A model generated the notes under the pieces. That model was given only the letters and a program-made list of their open reading frames with translations. It was not told where the DNA came from and searched no databases. 64,000 nt of DNA. Origin: Carallia brachiata (Eukaryota; Streptophyta; Magnoliopsida; Malpighiales; Rhizophoraceae). Made by a program: the position numbers and the translations under genes. The stretch covers positions 324,054-388,053 of the forward strand of contig JADCRB010000053.1 in the NCBI GenBank assembly GCA_021464245.1, read 5' to 3'. Positions 24,888-36,700 of the stretch are shown here, one piece after another (position 1 is the stretch's first letter; every line of letters begins with the position of its first letter).

Positions 24888-26159
24888 GCACATCCACTAT
24901 CAAGGTACAAAATGACATCTTCTTTAAAATATGTTGCCTTCAAGCACTTTCCCACCTACAAAACAAGATGAAAAATATTTTGGTACCCATTTCTCTTTGG
25001 GTCCTTCATTGTTAGGCCAATCAACCTTCTTCATTGAATCTTTAACAATCCATACTTGTTTAAATCTACTAGGTTTTGCCCAAACTTTAGAAGATGACAC
25101 ATACTTGTTAGGATCACTAGGTCTTCTAAGTCTATAATCGTGAAATTTGTGCCCTTCTTTATGACAATAAAAACATGATACAACATTTTTCTTCTCTTTT
25201 ATGGGAATAGACTCATTTTTAGTAAGATAGCATAAACCGGATTTATCAAAAAATTTCTTTTGAAAGGATGACATCTCATCTAACTTTTTGCTCCCTAATG
25301 TGAATTTTGAAAAAGACTTTTCTAAATTTGAATTCTTTTCTTTAAGGTCCTCAACTTCTTTTTTAAAAACATGATGTAAATTTTCTTTGATATTAGGGGC
25401 CTCTTTTAATGTAGCAAGTTCTTGTTTAACAAAATTTAATTCACTACAAGTTGATTTATGAGCTATTTTAACCTTTTCTAGTTCTTCTTTTAAAAAACTA
25501 TTTTCCAAGACAACTTTATCTTTTTCTATGACAAGTTTTTCACATGCTTTCTTTTGCTCTTTATATTGTTTACATTTTCTTTTAAATGTGACCAATAACT
25601 CATCAAAAGCTTCTCTAAGTTCTTCATAAGAAGGAAGATTCATTAACTCATTATCACTTTCATCGTCATCATCTAGGGCCATGAGTGTCATGCATGATTC
25701 TTGTTATGGTAAAGCACTTCTCTTTTTAAGTTTGATCTTATGAGTTAGTAAGGACTCAAGCAACTCTTCCATGGTTAGCTCCTCCATGTTGTGAGTTTCT
25801 TCAATGACATTAATCTTCATTTTGTATTCATCATTCAACGAATTCATTAATTTCTGCACAAGTTCACCCTTTCCAAACACTTTGCCAATATCAGTTAGTC
25901 CATTAGCAATAATCATGAGTCTATCATACACATTTTTAACCGATTCATTTGTTCTCATGGTGAAAAGTTCAAATTCTTTCATAAGCATGTCAAGTTTAAC
26001 TTTTCTAACTTTTTTCTTAGGCACATATATTCCATTTACTACATTTAACCAAATTCTCATCCCCTTTGATTTAAGATAATTTTCCATATGATATTTATAG
26101 TATTGAAAATCACTACCACCAAAAAAAGATCTCTTGTTTTCATTAAATGAGGATTCCAT
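24888..26159 (-). pseudogene. copia gag plus start of protease, of the Sirevirus-like element
   Basis: Gag runs from ATG 26159 to 24924, interrupted by a single in-frame TAA at about 25704. The N-terminal part (151 residues) has the UBN2-type core: FGGSDFQYYKYHMENYL, then MRTNESVKNVYDRL and FGKGELVQKLMNSL. After the stop come an acidic segment (LDDDDESDNE), a long coiled coil rich in E, K and L, and a zinc knuckle CFYCHKEGHKFHDY whose fourth ligand is Tyr instead of Cys. After a frame change at 24924 a short piece reads YLDSGC (24907-24890), the aspartic protease active site. All homology to pol stops there, which marks the deletion or replacement point. Confidence 0.8.
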
Positions 26160-26200
26160 GGAGATCCCTCAAGGATGTTAAGCCTTACAAGTGAGGTTAA

Positions 26201-26212
26201 GCTCTGATACCA
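26201..26212 (-). other. Primer-binding site (initiator tRNA-Met)
   Basis: Minus strand TGGTATCAGAGC, two bases inside the 5' LTR end (26215). It is complementary to the 3' end of plant initiator tRNA-Met and primes minus-strand DNA synthesis in many copia elements. Confidence 0.9.
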
Positions 26213-26214
26213 AA

Positions 26215-27551
26215 TGTTGGTCCCTTTGGTGAAGCCTAGAGGGGGGTGAATAAGTTTCACAAATAAAAATTCTCAAATAAAACTTTGTAAATGAATGTAA
26301 ATAAGAGATTGAAAGAAATACAATACTTATTTTTACAAGGTTCACCAAATGGCTACGTCCTTTGGGCGTACCGATCACCACCGTATAGTTTACGAGAAGA
26401 CTCCTCAAACACTCTTACACTCACCTTCAAATCGATTGTTGCACAAGTCTCATTTGACAACACCACTTTCCCTTTTCTTTTAGGTTTTCTTTCTTGGAGT
26501 TCAATCCTAACTCCTTACAAGATGATCCTCACAAGTCCCACTTGAGAGCTCTCACATATTCTCACAATGTATTATAATAATACAAATGAAACTTACTAGC
26601 TTGAATGCTTGTTTTACAATGAAAGCACTTAGAGCAAAGAAAGCCTTTTTGCCTTGAGAGAGATTGTACAGTGGTTGAATATAACTTTCTTCACATGTAA
26701 AACATCTTCAAGTGATGTTTAAGTAGCTGCAAGATAGGTTAGCAACTTGTTAGAGCCGTTGCCATGGGTTGCACATGCATACTTTGTTGTTTTCCTCTTG
26801 ACAGCTTTGCATTGATTCTCTTGTCTGACACTTTCTGTTAGAGCTCTCTACCCACCAAATTTGACTATTTTTGAATGAGTATAACATAGTCAAATAAATG
26901 TTGGAATATAAACGTTAAAGTTCCGTTAGACAGTCTGCACACTTTTAGTAGAACGGTAATATCTTGCTAATGGCTTTGAATTTTGATGTGATTCTTTTTG
27001 CATTGATTAATAGACAGAAAATGGAATCTACACACAACATTTCGCATTCAAATTCATCGTGTGCTCTTCTAGGCAGCCGTTGCAATTCACTCAATGTGCA
27101 CTGAAGGTTCCTGACAGCTTGCACCCTCTTGGTATAAAATTCATAAGTTTTTCTCTAGGGCTCCAAAAATTGTACGACCAAACTCATTTGAAACTAGACT
27201 TATAGTCCTGCAAAAATATATATAATTTTAGACCCAAAATATATCTCAAGTGAGTAAGTTTTGTACCTGAAATCTGCCCAAACAGATTTACTCTTGTGCT
27301 GTCTTTCTAAGATAGTAACTTAATAAGGCCCAATGTGATCTTTCTCTTCCATGCACGTGTAAGATGACATCTGTATACTTCTTTGGACTTCTTGAACCTG
27401 AATTGTATACTTGAAGAACATACAAATGAAAGTCACTTGTACTTATGTTAGATTGGTTCATAGCTCATTATCAAAACACTCATCATCAAAACATGAATTC
27501 ACACTTAGTAACAATTTCTTAATGTATGCATGAGGTGTGAATTTTCCAACA
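26215..27551 (-). repeat. 5' LTR of the Sirevirus-like element
   Basis: 1337 bp, starting TGTTGG and ending CCAACA on the plus strand. In element orientation it is the upstream LTR, followed by the primer-binding site. The target duplication ATGTG follows at 27552-27556. Confidence 0.88.
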
Positions 27552-27556
27552 ATGTG

Positions 27557-29823
27557 GTATGCCATTCTTAGTATAGTTAAATTGTTTGGTATTCGTTTAT
27601 GGTGGCAGTCCTCAGTGAGTTTTGTTATGGCTGCAAAGAGAGTGAGAAAGAGAGATCGAATCAAAAGGCTGAATAAGAATATAGTTATGAAAAGAGATGT
27701 GAAAATAAAATTGTTGAGAGCATTTTTCTTTAATGGAAAACAGTTGATAAACACATTTTAGTCTGTTAATCATGGCTACGCAAGTTGGGGTTGGAGGGAA
27801 AAGGAAAAAGAGGAAAGCTTCTTTAGAAAGACAGATAAAGAAGAGACGAATTGTGGAGATGAGGAAGTGAATTTAGAAAAATGGGACAAATATGGAGAAG
27901 GTTAATAATCAGAAGTTATGAGATATATTATTAAAATTTCAATTAATTTTAATAATGTAGAGAAAATATACCAAATAAGTCAAATAGCGATTGAAAATTA
28001 CTTATTTCTAATTAAGTAAAGAAAGAATCTAATTAATAGGAAATTATTACAAATAGGTAACTTCTAGTAATAATATTGAAAAATAGAATTTATTTATGGG
28101 GATTATTATAATAAATATGAAATTTTTTCATTTTCATCCTTCTTTCATTTTTCTTTTTTTTTTTAGCATTATCATTTATTATTATGCTAGGATTAAGGGT
28201 AATCTTTTTCTCACCTTTCCCTATACTATTGTTATATAGATAGATGATTTGAGGAATAAAAAGTAATTTTGGAAATAAATTTTTAACTATAGAACGGGGA
28301 TCTTCATCCCTGCTTTTTTTTAGCGGGTATGAGAACGGGGATAGGTCATCCTCGTTCCCATACCTTTCTCGTACCTATCTCGTTTGTTTTGTTTTTTTTT
28401 TATTCTTTAATCTTTGTTCCTTTTTAATTTTTAATATAATCTGCCTTCACTCTTCAACTCATAAACCTAAAAACATCCACTACAAATATTACACTGCCCA
28501 CATCGTTCCCTGCATTCTTTTGATTCTTTCCTTTCTAAAGATTCCAAGATTCAATCTTTTGGTATTTGTTAGAGAAAATAAGCCTCCTTTTAATTTAAAA
28601 AAATCTCTTTTTTTTTTGTTTCTTTGTAAATGTGGAAGGACGATAGAGAGACTACTGATTCTTATTAGTTATTACTAGGTCTGACTCGAGTGCACAGATG
28701 TCCATATAACCAGATTCAAGATTAAGGTTTGTACCTTTTTTTGATTTTTGGGAATTTTTTTCCTTATGTTATTTGTTTTCCCCTATAAATTTTATGTCTT
28801 TTACATGCATTTCTAGATTTTCTGAAATTTTTGTGCTTTTTCCTGATACCCATTTTGTTAATTAGGATGAATGTATTGTTTTTTGATCCGTATTGATTTA
28901 TTTTGGATGCTTGTTGATGATTCATTTCTCTATTTTTGGTGAATGTATTATCTATTCTGTTGATTTCTATCATTTGTTTTCCGTAGGAAATGAAAAAAGT
29001 GATTTACCATTTTTGGTTGACCTTGAAATTGGGTTATTGAATATAAAGATCAATTTCACTTGGTCAATGAATATATTCACATACATATAGACATACATAT
29101 GTGTGTGTGTGTGGGTGTGTGTGTGTGGATTGAAGACAAAATGTGATAGAAGCAATTTTACATGATGGTTTGTTTCTGCATCTGGTTTGAAAATTTAATA
29201 AAATTTTGTTTACTGTGTTTTTGATTTACACACAGAATAAGTTTTAACAAATAAGAATGAATTGAGATTCACGTCGATTGTTACACGTGTGCAAGAATGC
29301 AGATTTCCATGTGTTTTCTAATAATCATTTTATATTAGTGGTGATGGTAAAAACAGAAAGAAAAATGATGGTTTAGCAATAACTGCGATTGATGTTGTTT
29401 ATGCATTGTCTTTGGGTTCATTGTGATTTTTTCTAAATGGTAGAAGATTAGTTCACTTCTGTTTAAACCGTGACTCAATTTATTCATAGAATTAGTGTGA
29501 CCGGGTATTAGGTTTTGTGTAATTAGTCAAAGTGCACTTGTTTGGAAACAAAATTATATTTTCACTTTTCAGTTAGTAAAAGCAGGTGAGAAATTCTACT
29601 TATAGTTTGAGCTGTGAAAATATTATATGAATTTTTTAATTTTCATTTGGACAGATATGAGGAGGTGATAGGATCCCCATTCTCTAGTAGGAAAGGGGAC
29701 GATAATTTAAATTTTATATCTGCTGGGGATAGGGACGAAGATGTGGATGAGGTTAATAAACAAGTATAGAAAACGGGAGTCTAACCCATCCCCGACCCTG
29801 CCCGTTGCCAATCTTACTCCCTC
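27557..29823. other. AT-rich spacer, possibly a degenerate hAT-like element
   Basis: No gene recognised. Positions 28290-28385 are rich in AACGGGGAT and ATCCTCGTTCCC, and positions 29660-29815 in GGGGATAGGGACG and CCATCCCCGACCC. These G-rich/C-rich edges resemble the terminal regions of common plant hAT-like non-autonomous elements, and would bound about 1.5 kb. A (GT)n run lies at 29098-29126. Confidence 0.4.
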
Positions 29824-32060
29824 TACAATGCTGCTGTTTCTGAGAACATCCACCTCAATCAGCACCTTTTCAATACTCTACTTTACTAATGTTTTATTTG
29901 CCTTTCTGATCCATCCATGAAAGAGCTATCTCTTCAATATGGATTTCGCATATTTGATCAAATGGTATCAAATGGCATCAAACCTAATGAAGCTTCAATC
30001 ACTGCCATTACCAAATTGGCTGCAGCAAAAGGGAATAATGATTATGCTTTTTGTTTGGTCAAGAGTATGGGGAATACAATGCATTACCACGGCTGAGAAC
30101 ATGTAGTCCGGTCTTTTTTTGGCTTTTGTGAGAAGTTGGAAGCGAATAAGGCCTACGAGGTGGAGGAGCATATGAGAATTATGGGGGTAAATGTAGAAGA
30201 GCCTGAGATTGCTAGTTTGTTAAAAGTGAGTATGGAGAGTGGGCTAGAGAAGAGGGTTTATAGTTATTTGTAGAAATTGAGGAATACAATGAGGTGTAAG
30301 AGAGAGGATACTACAGAGGTTATTGCAGATTGGTTTAAGCATTTTGATGGTAATGGGGTGGATTTGGATGTGGGTTTGGTGACAGATGCAGTTATAAAGA
30401 ATAGAGGAGGTTGGCATGGGTTGGGTTGGATTGGGAAGGGGAGGTGGGTCGTTAGGAGAGGGAGTGTGGATGTGGATAGAGAGTAATATTGTTGCAGGGA
30501 GTAGTTAGCATGTGTTGACACTAATAATATATAAACTGAGGGGTTTGCAGAGTCTGTTGCATCTTTAGCTATGAAAAGACAGGTTAAGGCTAATTTTAGT
30601 GAGTTTCAGGTGAGTGGTTTTGGTGCAAGAGAAATATTATATTTGATTTGTTATAAAATGTATAGAATTTTGTGTGTGTGGCTTGAGGCATTTATACTTG
30701 GACAGATGCCTGCATTTTTATGTCTATTGCACAGATGCTCGTGCATTTTGAATTATAAAATTGCCAACATATTTTGAGGATTTGGTGTTTTTGAGCTAAT
30801 TGAGACTCGGTTGTTTAGTATATTTGGGCATGTTAATAGATATTATGTTTGCTCCTATAGGTGCCAAAATGAATCATAATGTTATTATTACTATTATTAT
30901 TATTATTATTATTTTGGCTACGCATCGTGTTTATAATTCTCATCTTCTTTGTCATATAGCATACAATGCATCTACAAAGAAAATATAATGTCTAAAAATT
31001 GATTATTCAAATTGGTAATCCCTTCTTAACTGACATTTTCGAGTATTTTTTTAAAAAATTTTTTAGGGAGAGTAAGATGAGAATCCTTGGAAAGAAAAGA
31101 GATTGTAGTTCAGTGGAATTCAATAAGTGATATATTTATTTTTATTTTCGGTTAAAAATCATGCTTTTATCCTTTACTCAGTTACATTCTTTATTTTGCT
31201 ATATCATAATTGGCTGGAGAAACATGCCAATTATGAAGCAATTGTGGATGGAGCCAATATTAGGCTCTACCAACAGAATTTCGCAGAAGGTAGTTTTAGT
31301 GTTTCTCAGGTTGTTCAAATCAATTTAATGGTTTTCTCCCATGGCTATTTGCATGTTGCAATTTAACCTCACATTTGTATGACTCATAATCTTTGTGTTC
31401 CAAAACTTGCTATAGAGTAGCTTGATGCTGTTGTGAAAGACCTGTATAGGCACACTAGAAGCAAGTGGCCATTGATTATTTTGCATAACAAGCGTGTTCA
31501 AGCACTCTTGGAAAATCCATCACATAGAGAGCTGATTGAGGAGTGGATAAAAAAGGATGTTTTGTATGCAACACCATGTCGTTCGAATGATGATTGGTAT
31601 GACCTTTTGGATCTGCATCTCAGCTTTATTTTCCCCACTTTTCTCTTCTTTCTTTGTCAATAGTTTTGGGATAACCTAATCATCTTTTCAATTGTTTGGG
31701 CATTTCTTTAGTTGGAAAAATTTTATTTTTCCATAATGCTGATTTAAATTATATGCTAATATTCTTGTGATTCTTTGTTACTAACATATCATAAGTAGGA
31801 AAATTTGAAAAAATTTCTTTAGCTGAAGATGCTAATGTAATTGGACATATGAATTCCCACTTTTCAACAAATTATTGTGTTCTATGAGTATAATGGCATG
31901 TATGTATTAGTGATGATATCCTCTGACTGTAGGTATTAGCTATATGCTGCTGTTAAACTCAGGTGCCTGCTAGTCACTAATGATGAAATGTGCGATCACA
32001 TTTTACACTTTTAGCTTGCAACTTCTTTCACAAGTGGAAAGAAAGGCACCAAGTTTGTTC
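29824..32060 (+). pseudogene. PRORP-like (protein-only RNase P) pseudogene, copy 1
   Basis: PRORPs are single-protein RNase P enzymes that mature tRNA 5' ends, with PPR repeats, a zinc-binding central domain and an NYN metallonuclease domain. Here the frame reads NAAVSENIHLNQHLFNTLLY, then GFRIFDQMVSNGIKPNEASI, KAYEVEEHMRIMG and EEPEIASLLKVSMESGLEK (PPR part), then GGWHGLGWIGKGRWVV (central domain) up to a donor after 30609. Later exons recognisable from copy 2 are at about 31209-31309 (YEAIVDGANIRLYQQNF, the first catalytic Asp), 31416-31596 (PLIILHNKRVQALLENPS, ending NDDW) and 31933-32060 (LYAAVKLRCLLVTNDE). At least six in-frame stops, an acceptor AG changed to AT-type sequence before 31209, a stop in place of the WYW tryptophan and a frameshift in the last exon show decay. 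The PPR N-terminus before 29824 and the final exon are absent. Confidence 0.82.
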
Positions 32061-32653
32061 AATCGTATAATCTCATTGATTTTACCACATTTAAAATATT
32101 TATCCTCTATCTTCATGTAGTTTGGTGAGGACAGTATGCATATTTAATCAAATGTTGCTGCTTTTACATTGTGAATTGTGTCCATCTTCTACCAAAAACT
32201 CATTATGGTGGCATAACTATGGGTACATCATCTCATGATTGTTTGAGTGTTGTTTTTACGTAGAGCAACATTAATGAGCTGCCATACATTTATAGCATGA
32301 ATTAGTGTTGACTGAAACGAGCAATACTGTTCTTTTCTTTTTCAAAATTTTTTGTGACAAATTGCTTATTGCAGTTTAAATCACTGAGAAATTGGCTTTA
32401 GTTTAATTATGAGTTTCATGGTTGATTTAGCATAGAATGTAAGTTTTACAGATTGGAATGTCCCAAAGCCATTTTTCATTTATGAGTTGAAATTCTATTT
32501 TGGTAGGATAGTGAGCTATATGAGTATATGGAAATTGTGCGAGGTAGATGCAAATCAGATTTGGTTGTTTTGTTTTGCTTCCTATGCTGGATTTGGCCTA
32601 CATCACAACAGCAGTTGTGTATGCCTAAATGAAGAGTAGGTTATTCTAAGGGC

Positions 32654-33414
32654 TGTAGATTTCGAGCCTGCAACAGTTAAACTCGAAAATACAAATATAA
32701 ATTATAAATAAAAATTTTAAAATAAAATAAAATTGACGTGGGGTCGATCTTCGTGCAAATCCTCCGATTAGTGTTCCTTCGTGACTCTGTCAAGGGCTGC
32801 ACAAGCTTAATCTTGATAGAAATAAATTTCACAGCTTTATCTTGAACTGAATGAGTTTTGTGGAGAATCGAGGCTAGACTTTGGGCAAATGCCTGGACTA
32901 CAGTGAAAACTGCGAAGACTTAATCTGGCTCAAACTGGCTTGATTTCACTGAGAGTCGTAAAGACTTATTCTCAAATGGGCTGACTGGGCTTTATTGAGC
33001 GCCGTAGGAGGCTTTCTCAAACAGATTTTTAATATTTTAATATTTTAAATTTTTACTCTCACAGATCCCACTCTGAGACAACCGAAGAGTATAAACCTAA
33101 AATAGACTTGAAAATGAGTATGTTAACCTTATATCTAAAATATCTTCCTTGAAAGAATTTAAAGAGTATATGCCCAAAATACGAAAATGTAGGAGAAGAA
33201 ATTTGAAATTTTTAGTTTTTGTCTAAAATTGCAATTGCTGCTTCACTTGGCTTTCGAGGAGGGGGATGGCCTATTTATAGGGCCATCCCCTAACATTGTG
33301 CCACCAACCCAAAGGGTTGGTGGCCGCTAATTTCGGGTCGGCAATTGCTGACCTTTGATTTTCAAGGTCAAACAATTGCCGACCCTTGACTAATTTGGGC
33401 TTTTTTTTTTAACA
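32654..33414 (-). repeat. 3' LTR of the gypsy element, with three hairpins
   Basis: Shares with the LTR at 42184-42978 segments such as GACGTGGGGTCGATCTTCG, TTATCTTGAACTGAATGAGT and AATTTGAAATTTTTAGTTTT. A TATA-like CTATAAATAG on the minus strand (33280-33271) sits in the loop of a hairpin; two further hairpins lie upstream of it in element orientation (33300-33324 and 33335-33385). Confidence 0.8.
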
Positions 33415-35060
33415 TTTACAAATGTCTTCACTTCAAAGTTTTGTGAGGAAAAACTCTAGAGATGTGATCCGAACTGAGTTTTGAAGTCTAGCTTGAAACG
33501 TTTTGACGTCTTGATGAACATTGAATCATGAAGTCTTTTAACTCCCACTAGCCTAGTTGCTGTCGATCTTTCATAGCTCGCAAAGGTTATTTTATGAAAC
33601 TTGAAGTTCCATAGCTTAGGTGAAGATGATCTACTAAGCAAAGAACCTAAACCTCCCTATGGGGAAACGCTAGTAACATGAAACAACAAGGCTAATACAC
33701 AGAGAGACGGGCTGCAGTGATGATCTCTAAGTCTGCTTTGACGTAAAGAGAGTTGTTGGAACTTCCTTGTCTATCGCTACATCTGTGAACAGATGAGGAT
33801 GATCGCAACTTCTCGGCTTGTTGCGATAGATGTGAATTAAGGAGAGTAGTTGGAACTTCATCGGCCATAGCATTGATGGCGTCAGAGGCTGAGATTCGAT
33901 GGCTTTTAAGGATCCCTCGAAAGAAACACTCATTCTTTTTTTAGCTTGTGCGCCTCCAACTTTTTTATTATAAAACTTTGTGAAATAGAAAGCACAGAGA
34001 CTAACCATTTTGTTTTCTTTAGAGAGAATGAGGAGTAGAGATGTGAGTTCGCTGACTCGAAAATAGATGAAATATATACACAACAAAACCTCCTTTTTTT
34101 TCTCAAAGTCAAAAAGGAGATATGTGGAATCTAGTAGAGTCCTCCTTCATGTCTTTTCCTGCTACAAGAGACAAATGAAGCGGTGGCCGTCGTGTTGCAA
34201 AAGTCAATGTTGTGTGCCGCGAAAGTTGTTGCTCCTTATCTTTGTCAGCCGACCTCACAGGGCTCAAGGCATAGTTTCGTAAAAGTCGTTTTACCTTATC
34301 CTCATCGACTGATATCATGGGACTCGAGGCATAGTTCTAAAAAAGTCGTTATATCCTGACCTTGTCGGTCAACTTAACAAGGCCTGAGATGCAGTTTCAA
34401 GTCAATTGCGTCCTCGTTTAGCAGGCCGATGACGTCGACATTACTGGAACCTTCTGATCGATTAATGTTGCCAGGTGTACCGAAAAAAGAGGTAAAGTTT
34501 CGCCAGAATAGCTCTCTCCTAATACAAAGTTCATTCTTAAACTGAAGTATCTATAAGGGATGAACCCCTGACTGACTCCATAAAACTACTAAGACTAGTA
34601 TGTGTAGTCCCACAGGCTACAGTTTTGGTTAAAATAGCCTTGAGGGACCTTTGTAGTAGTGGAGATCGGACCTACTTCACTTGAAGACGAAGCTATACTG
34701 GTGAGATCTACCATGGGAACAGCTACAATGGTAGGAATAGACTATTCTGTAGAAACAGCAGCTCTCTGTATTACTCTCTCTCTATTTCTCCAGTTCTGTA
34801 ACTAGAAATACATATTTTTCATTTTGACTGCCCTGTACAACTGCAGCTGTGAAGCAAGTCGAAAGAGCTGTGATGTATCAGGAGTAGTACCTCTATTGTT
34901 GTGGAAGACTTCCTCTAATATTTATAGTTGCACCAAAGTTGGGTGCCATCGAACATGTGGTGACCTATCTCCTTCCCTATATTGATGTCCTATAGCTGGT
35001 TCCATTCTTCTCGCTGAAAAAGGAATAGAGGTTTTGTGAATATGAGTTGAGACTGAAGCA

Positions 35061-35459
35061 ATGACTCAGACTCAAACCCTTGATTACTTTTATTTTGGGT
35101 CGTTCACAGTTTATACTCATACGTGTCAGGAATTTTGGGTTAGAGTTTATACTCATACGGGTCAGGAGTTTTGGAATAGATTTAAGTTATGGATTCAAGT
35201 TTTGGGTACATATATTAGGCTTCAGATTTGGGCTTTAGATTCAAATTCTAGGTTCAAATTTGGATCTGGGTGTTGGACTTGGGTTTTGGGCTTTGGATTC
35301 AGGGTCAGATTTTCAGGTTTAAATTTGGACTTGGGTTCTTTGGGCTTAAGGTTCAAAGTTGGATTTTCAGGTTTAAGTTTGGACTTGGGTTTTCAATTTA
35401 AAGTTTGGATTTGGGTTCGAATTTTAAGTTTGGACTTGGGTTTTGAACTTGGATTTTAA
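35061..35459. repeat. Degenerate G+T-rich tandem repeat with open frame
   Basis: From about 35160 to 35460 the sequence is built from variants of GGACTTGGGTTTT and AGGTTTAAATTTGG, spaced 12-60 bp apart. The plus strand stays open for 132 codons and reads as repeated LDLGF/FKVGF-type peptides. It lies inside the gypsy element, antisense to its genes, between integrase and the 3' LTR. I regard the open frame as a by-product of the repeat. Confidence 0.6.
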
Positions 35460-35639
35460 ACTATGTGCTTTAGAAAATTCTCTTTTTTTCATTTTTTTTT
35501 TCTTTTTTTGAATTTTTCATTTTTTCTTTTTTGTTGAATTCTTCTTCTTTTATTCTTTTTTTATTTATTTTTATTTTTTTTTCACATGTCTACACATAAT
35601 AATGTTTAAAAAATTTACCATTAATCGGGCCAATTTGGA

Positions 35640-36700
35640 CGTCTTCTTGATCTGATAGCATATAAGCATTATGGATATAGACTTCCTGTACTAAGTATGG
35701 TCTGTCTCATTTGGAAGTAAGTTTGTCGCCAGGTTAGTGCTTCGAGTTGATGGGCCGTCGTAATGTATGAACAAGGTCTCTAACTTGGAATTATCAAGGG
35801 CGAACCCTTCGATTGAATGCATTAGTGAGTTGGGTCTAGTAGCACTCGAGTTGTTGTTGTGTTTCAAGTCTCTTTTCATTGAGGGCTTCTAACTTATCTA
35901 GGCGTAGTCGGACATTTTTCTCCTGTGTGAAGCCTTCCAGGACAGCCATATAAAGAGACGGGATTTACATTTCTAACGGCAATATTGCCTTGATGCCATA
36001 GACAAGGGCATAGGATATTCGCCTGTGTTAGAGTTTGATAAGTTGTCCGATATGTCTATAATGCCTCAAGAAATTTATCATGTCAGTCTCTCTTGGATTT
36101 AGAGACTATCTTCCGCAATAGTTTACACAATATTTTGTTGAATGTTTCAGCCAAGCCATTAGCTTTGGCATTATACATGGACGACTTATACTGCTTGAAC
36201 TTAAACTTTTCGCATAGTTTATCCATCAAACTGTTGTAGAATTGCTTGCCATTATCAATGATGATAAATCGACAAACTCTATATTAGTTCGGATGAAATT
36301 AACAACATGCTCATTCTTTACTTCTCTTAGTGGAATAGTTTTAGCCCATTTTGAGAAGTAGTCTGCTGCTGTGAGAATGTAAAGGTGACCCAATGATAAC
36401 TTTGGAAAAGGCCTCACTAAATCAAGTCCCCAAGCTTCAAAGGGTCAGGACAAGACAGTTAGATGTAGCGGATCTAATGGTTGATGAATGTAATTTGCAT
36501 AGAATTGATAAGTTTGACAGGTTTTAGCAAACTCTAACGAATTATGTACCATAGTTGGCCAGTAGTATATCATTATTCTGAACTGAAAGCACAACTTATG
36601 CCCTAATAAGTGTGTGCCACAAACATCAGAATGTGTTTTTACAAGAGCTTATTTTGCCCCTTTATTGCTCAGATAACGGAGTAATACTCCATCAGAAGAA
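35640..36700 (-). pseudogene. gypsy integrase remnant
   Basis: Minus-strand frames give EAWGLDLVRPFPKLS and ILTAADYFSKWAKTIPLREV (first catalytic Asp), then after a frame change IIIDNGKQFYN (second Asp), then ANGLAETFNKILCKLLRK (catalytic Glu). Downstream sequence is broken by several stops. The D, D and E residues are all recognisable, but not in one frame. Confidence 0.75.

Larger units (their letters stand above)
20535..27551 (-). mobile_element. Sirevirus-like Ty1/copia LTR retrotransposon, pol-deleted, with captured gene fragment
   Basis: Complete at both ends: LTRs of 1377 and 1337 bp begin TGTTGG and end CAACA, and a 5-bp target duplication ATGTG lies at 20530-20534 and 27552-27556. 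The element runs on the minus strand. A primer-binding site complementary to initiator tRNA-Met (TGGTATCAGAGC, 26212-26201) follows the 5' LTR, and a polypurine tract AAAAAGGGGGAGA precedes the 3' LTR near 21925. Further purine tracts of the same type occur at 22014-22025 and 22089-22097; multiple tracts are a known Sirevirus feature. Only gag and the first residues of the protease remain. The remaining interior, about 3 kb (21912-24888), has no pol and carries a homeobox-like fragment on the opposite strand. The element cannot be autonomous. Confidence 0.88.
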
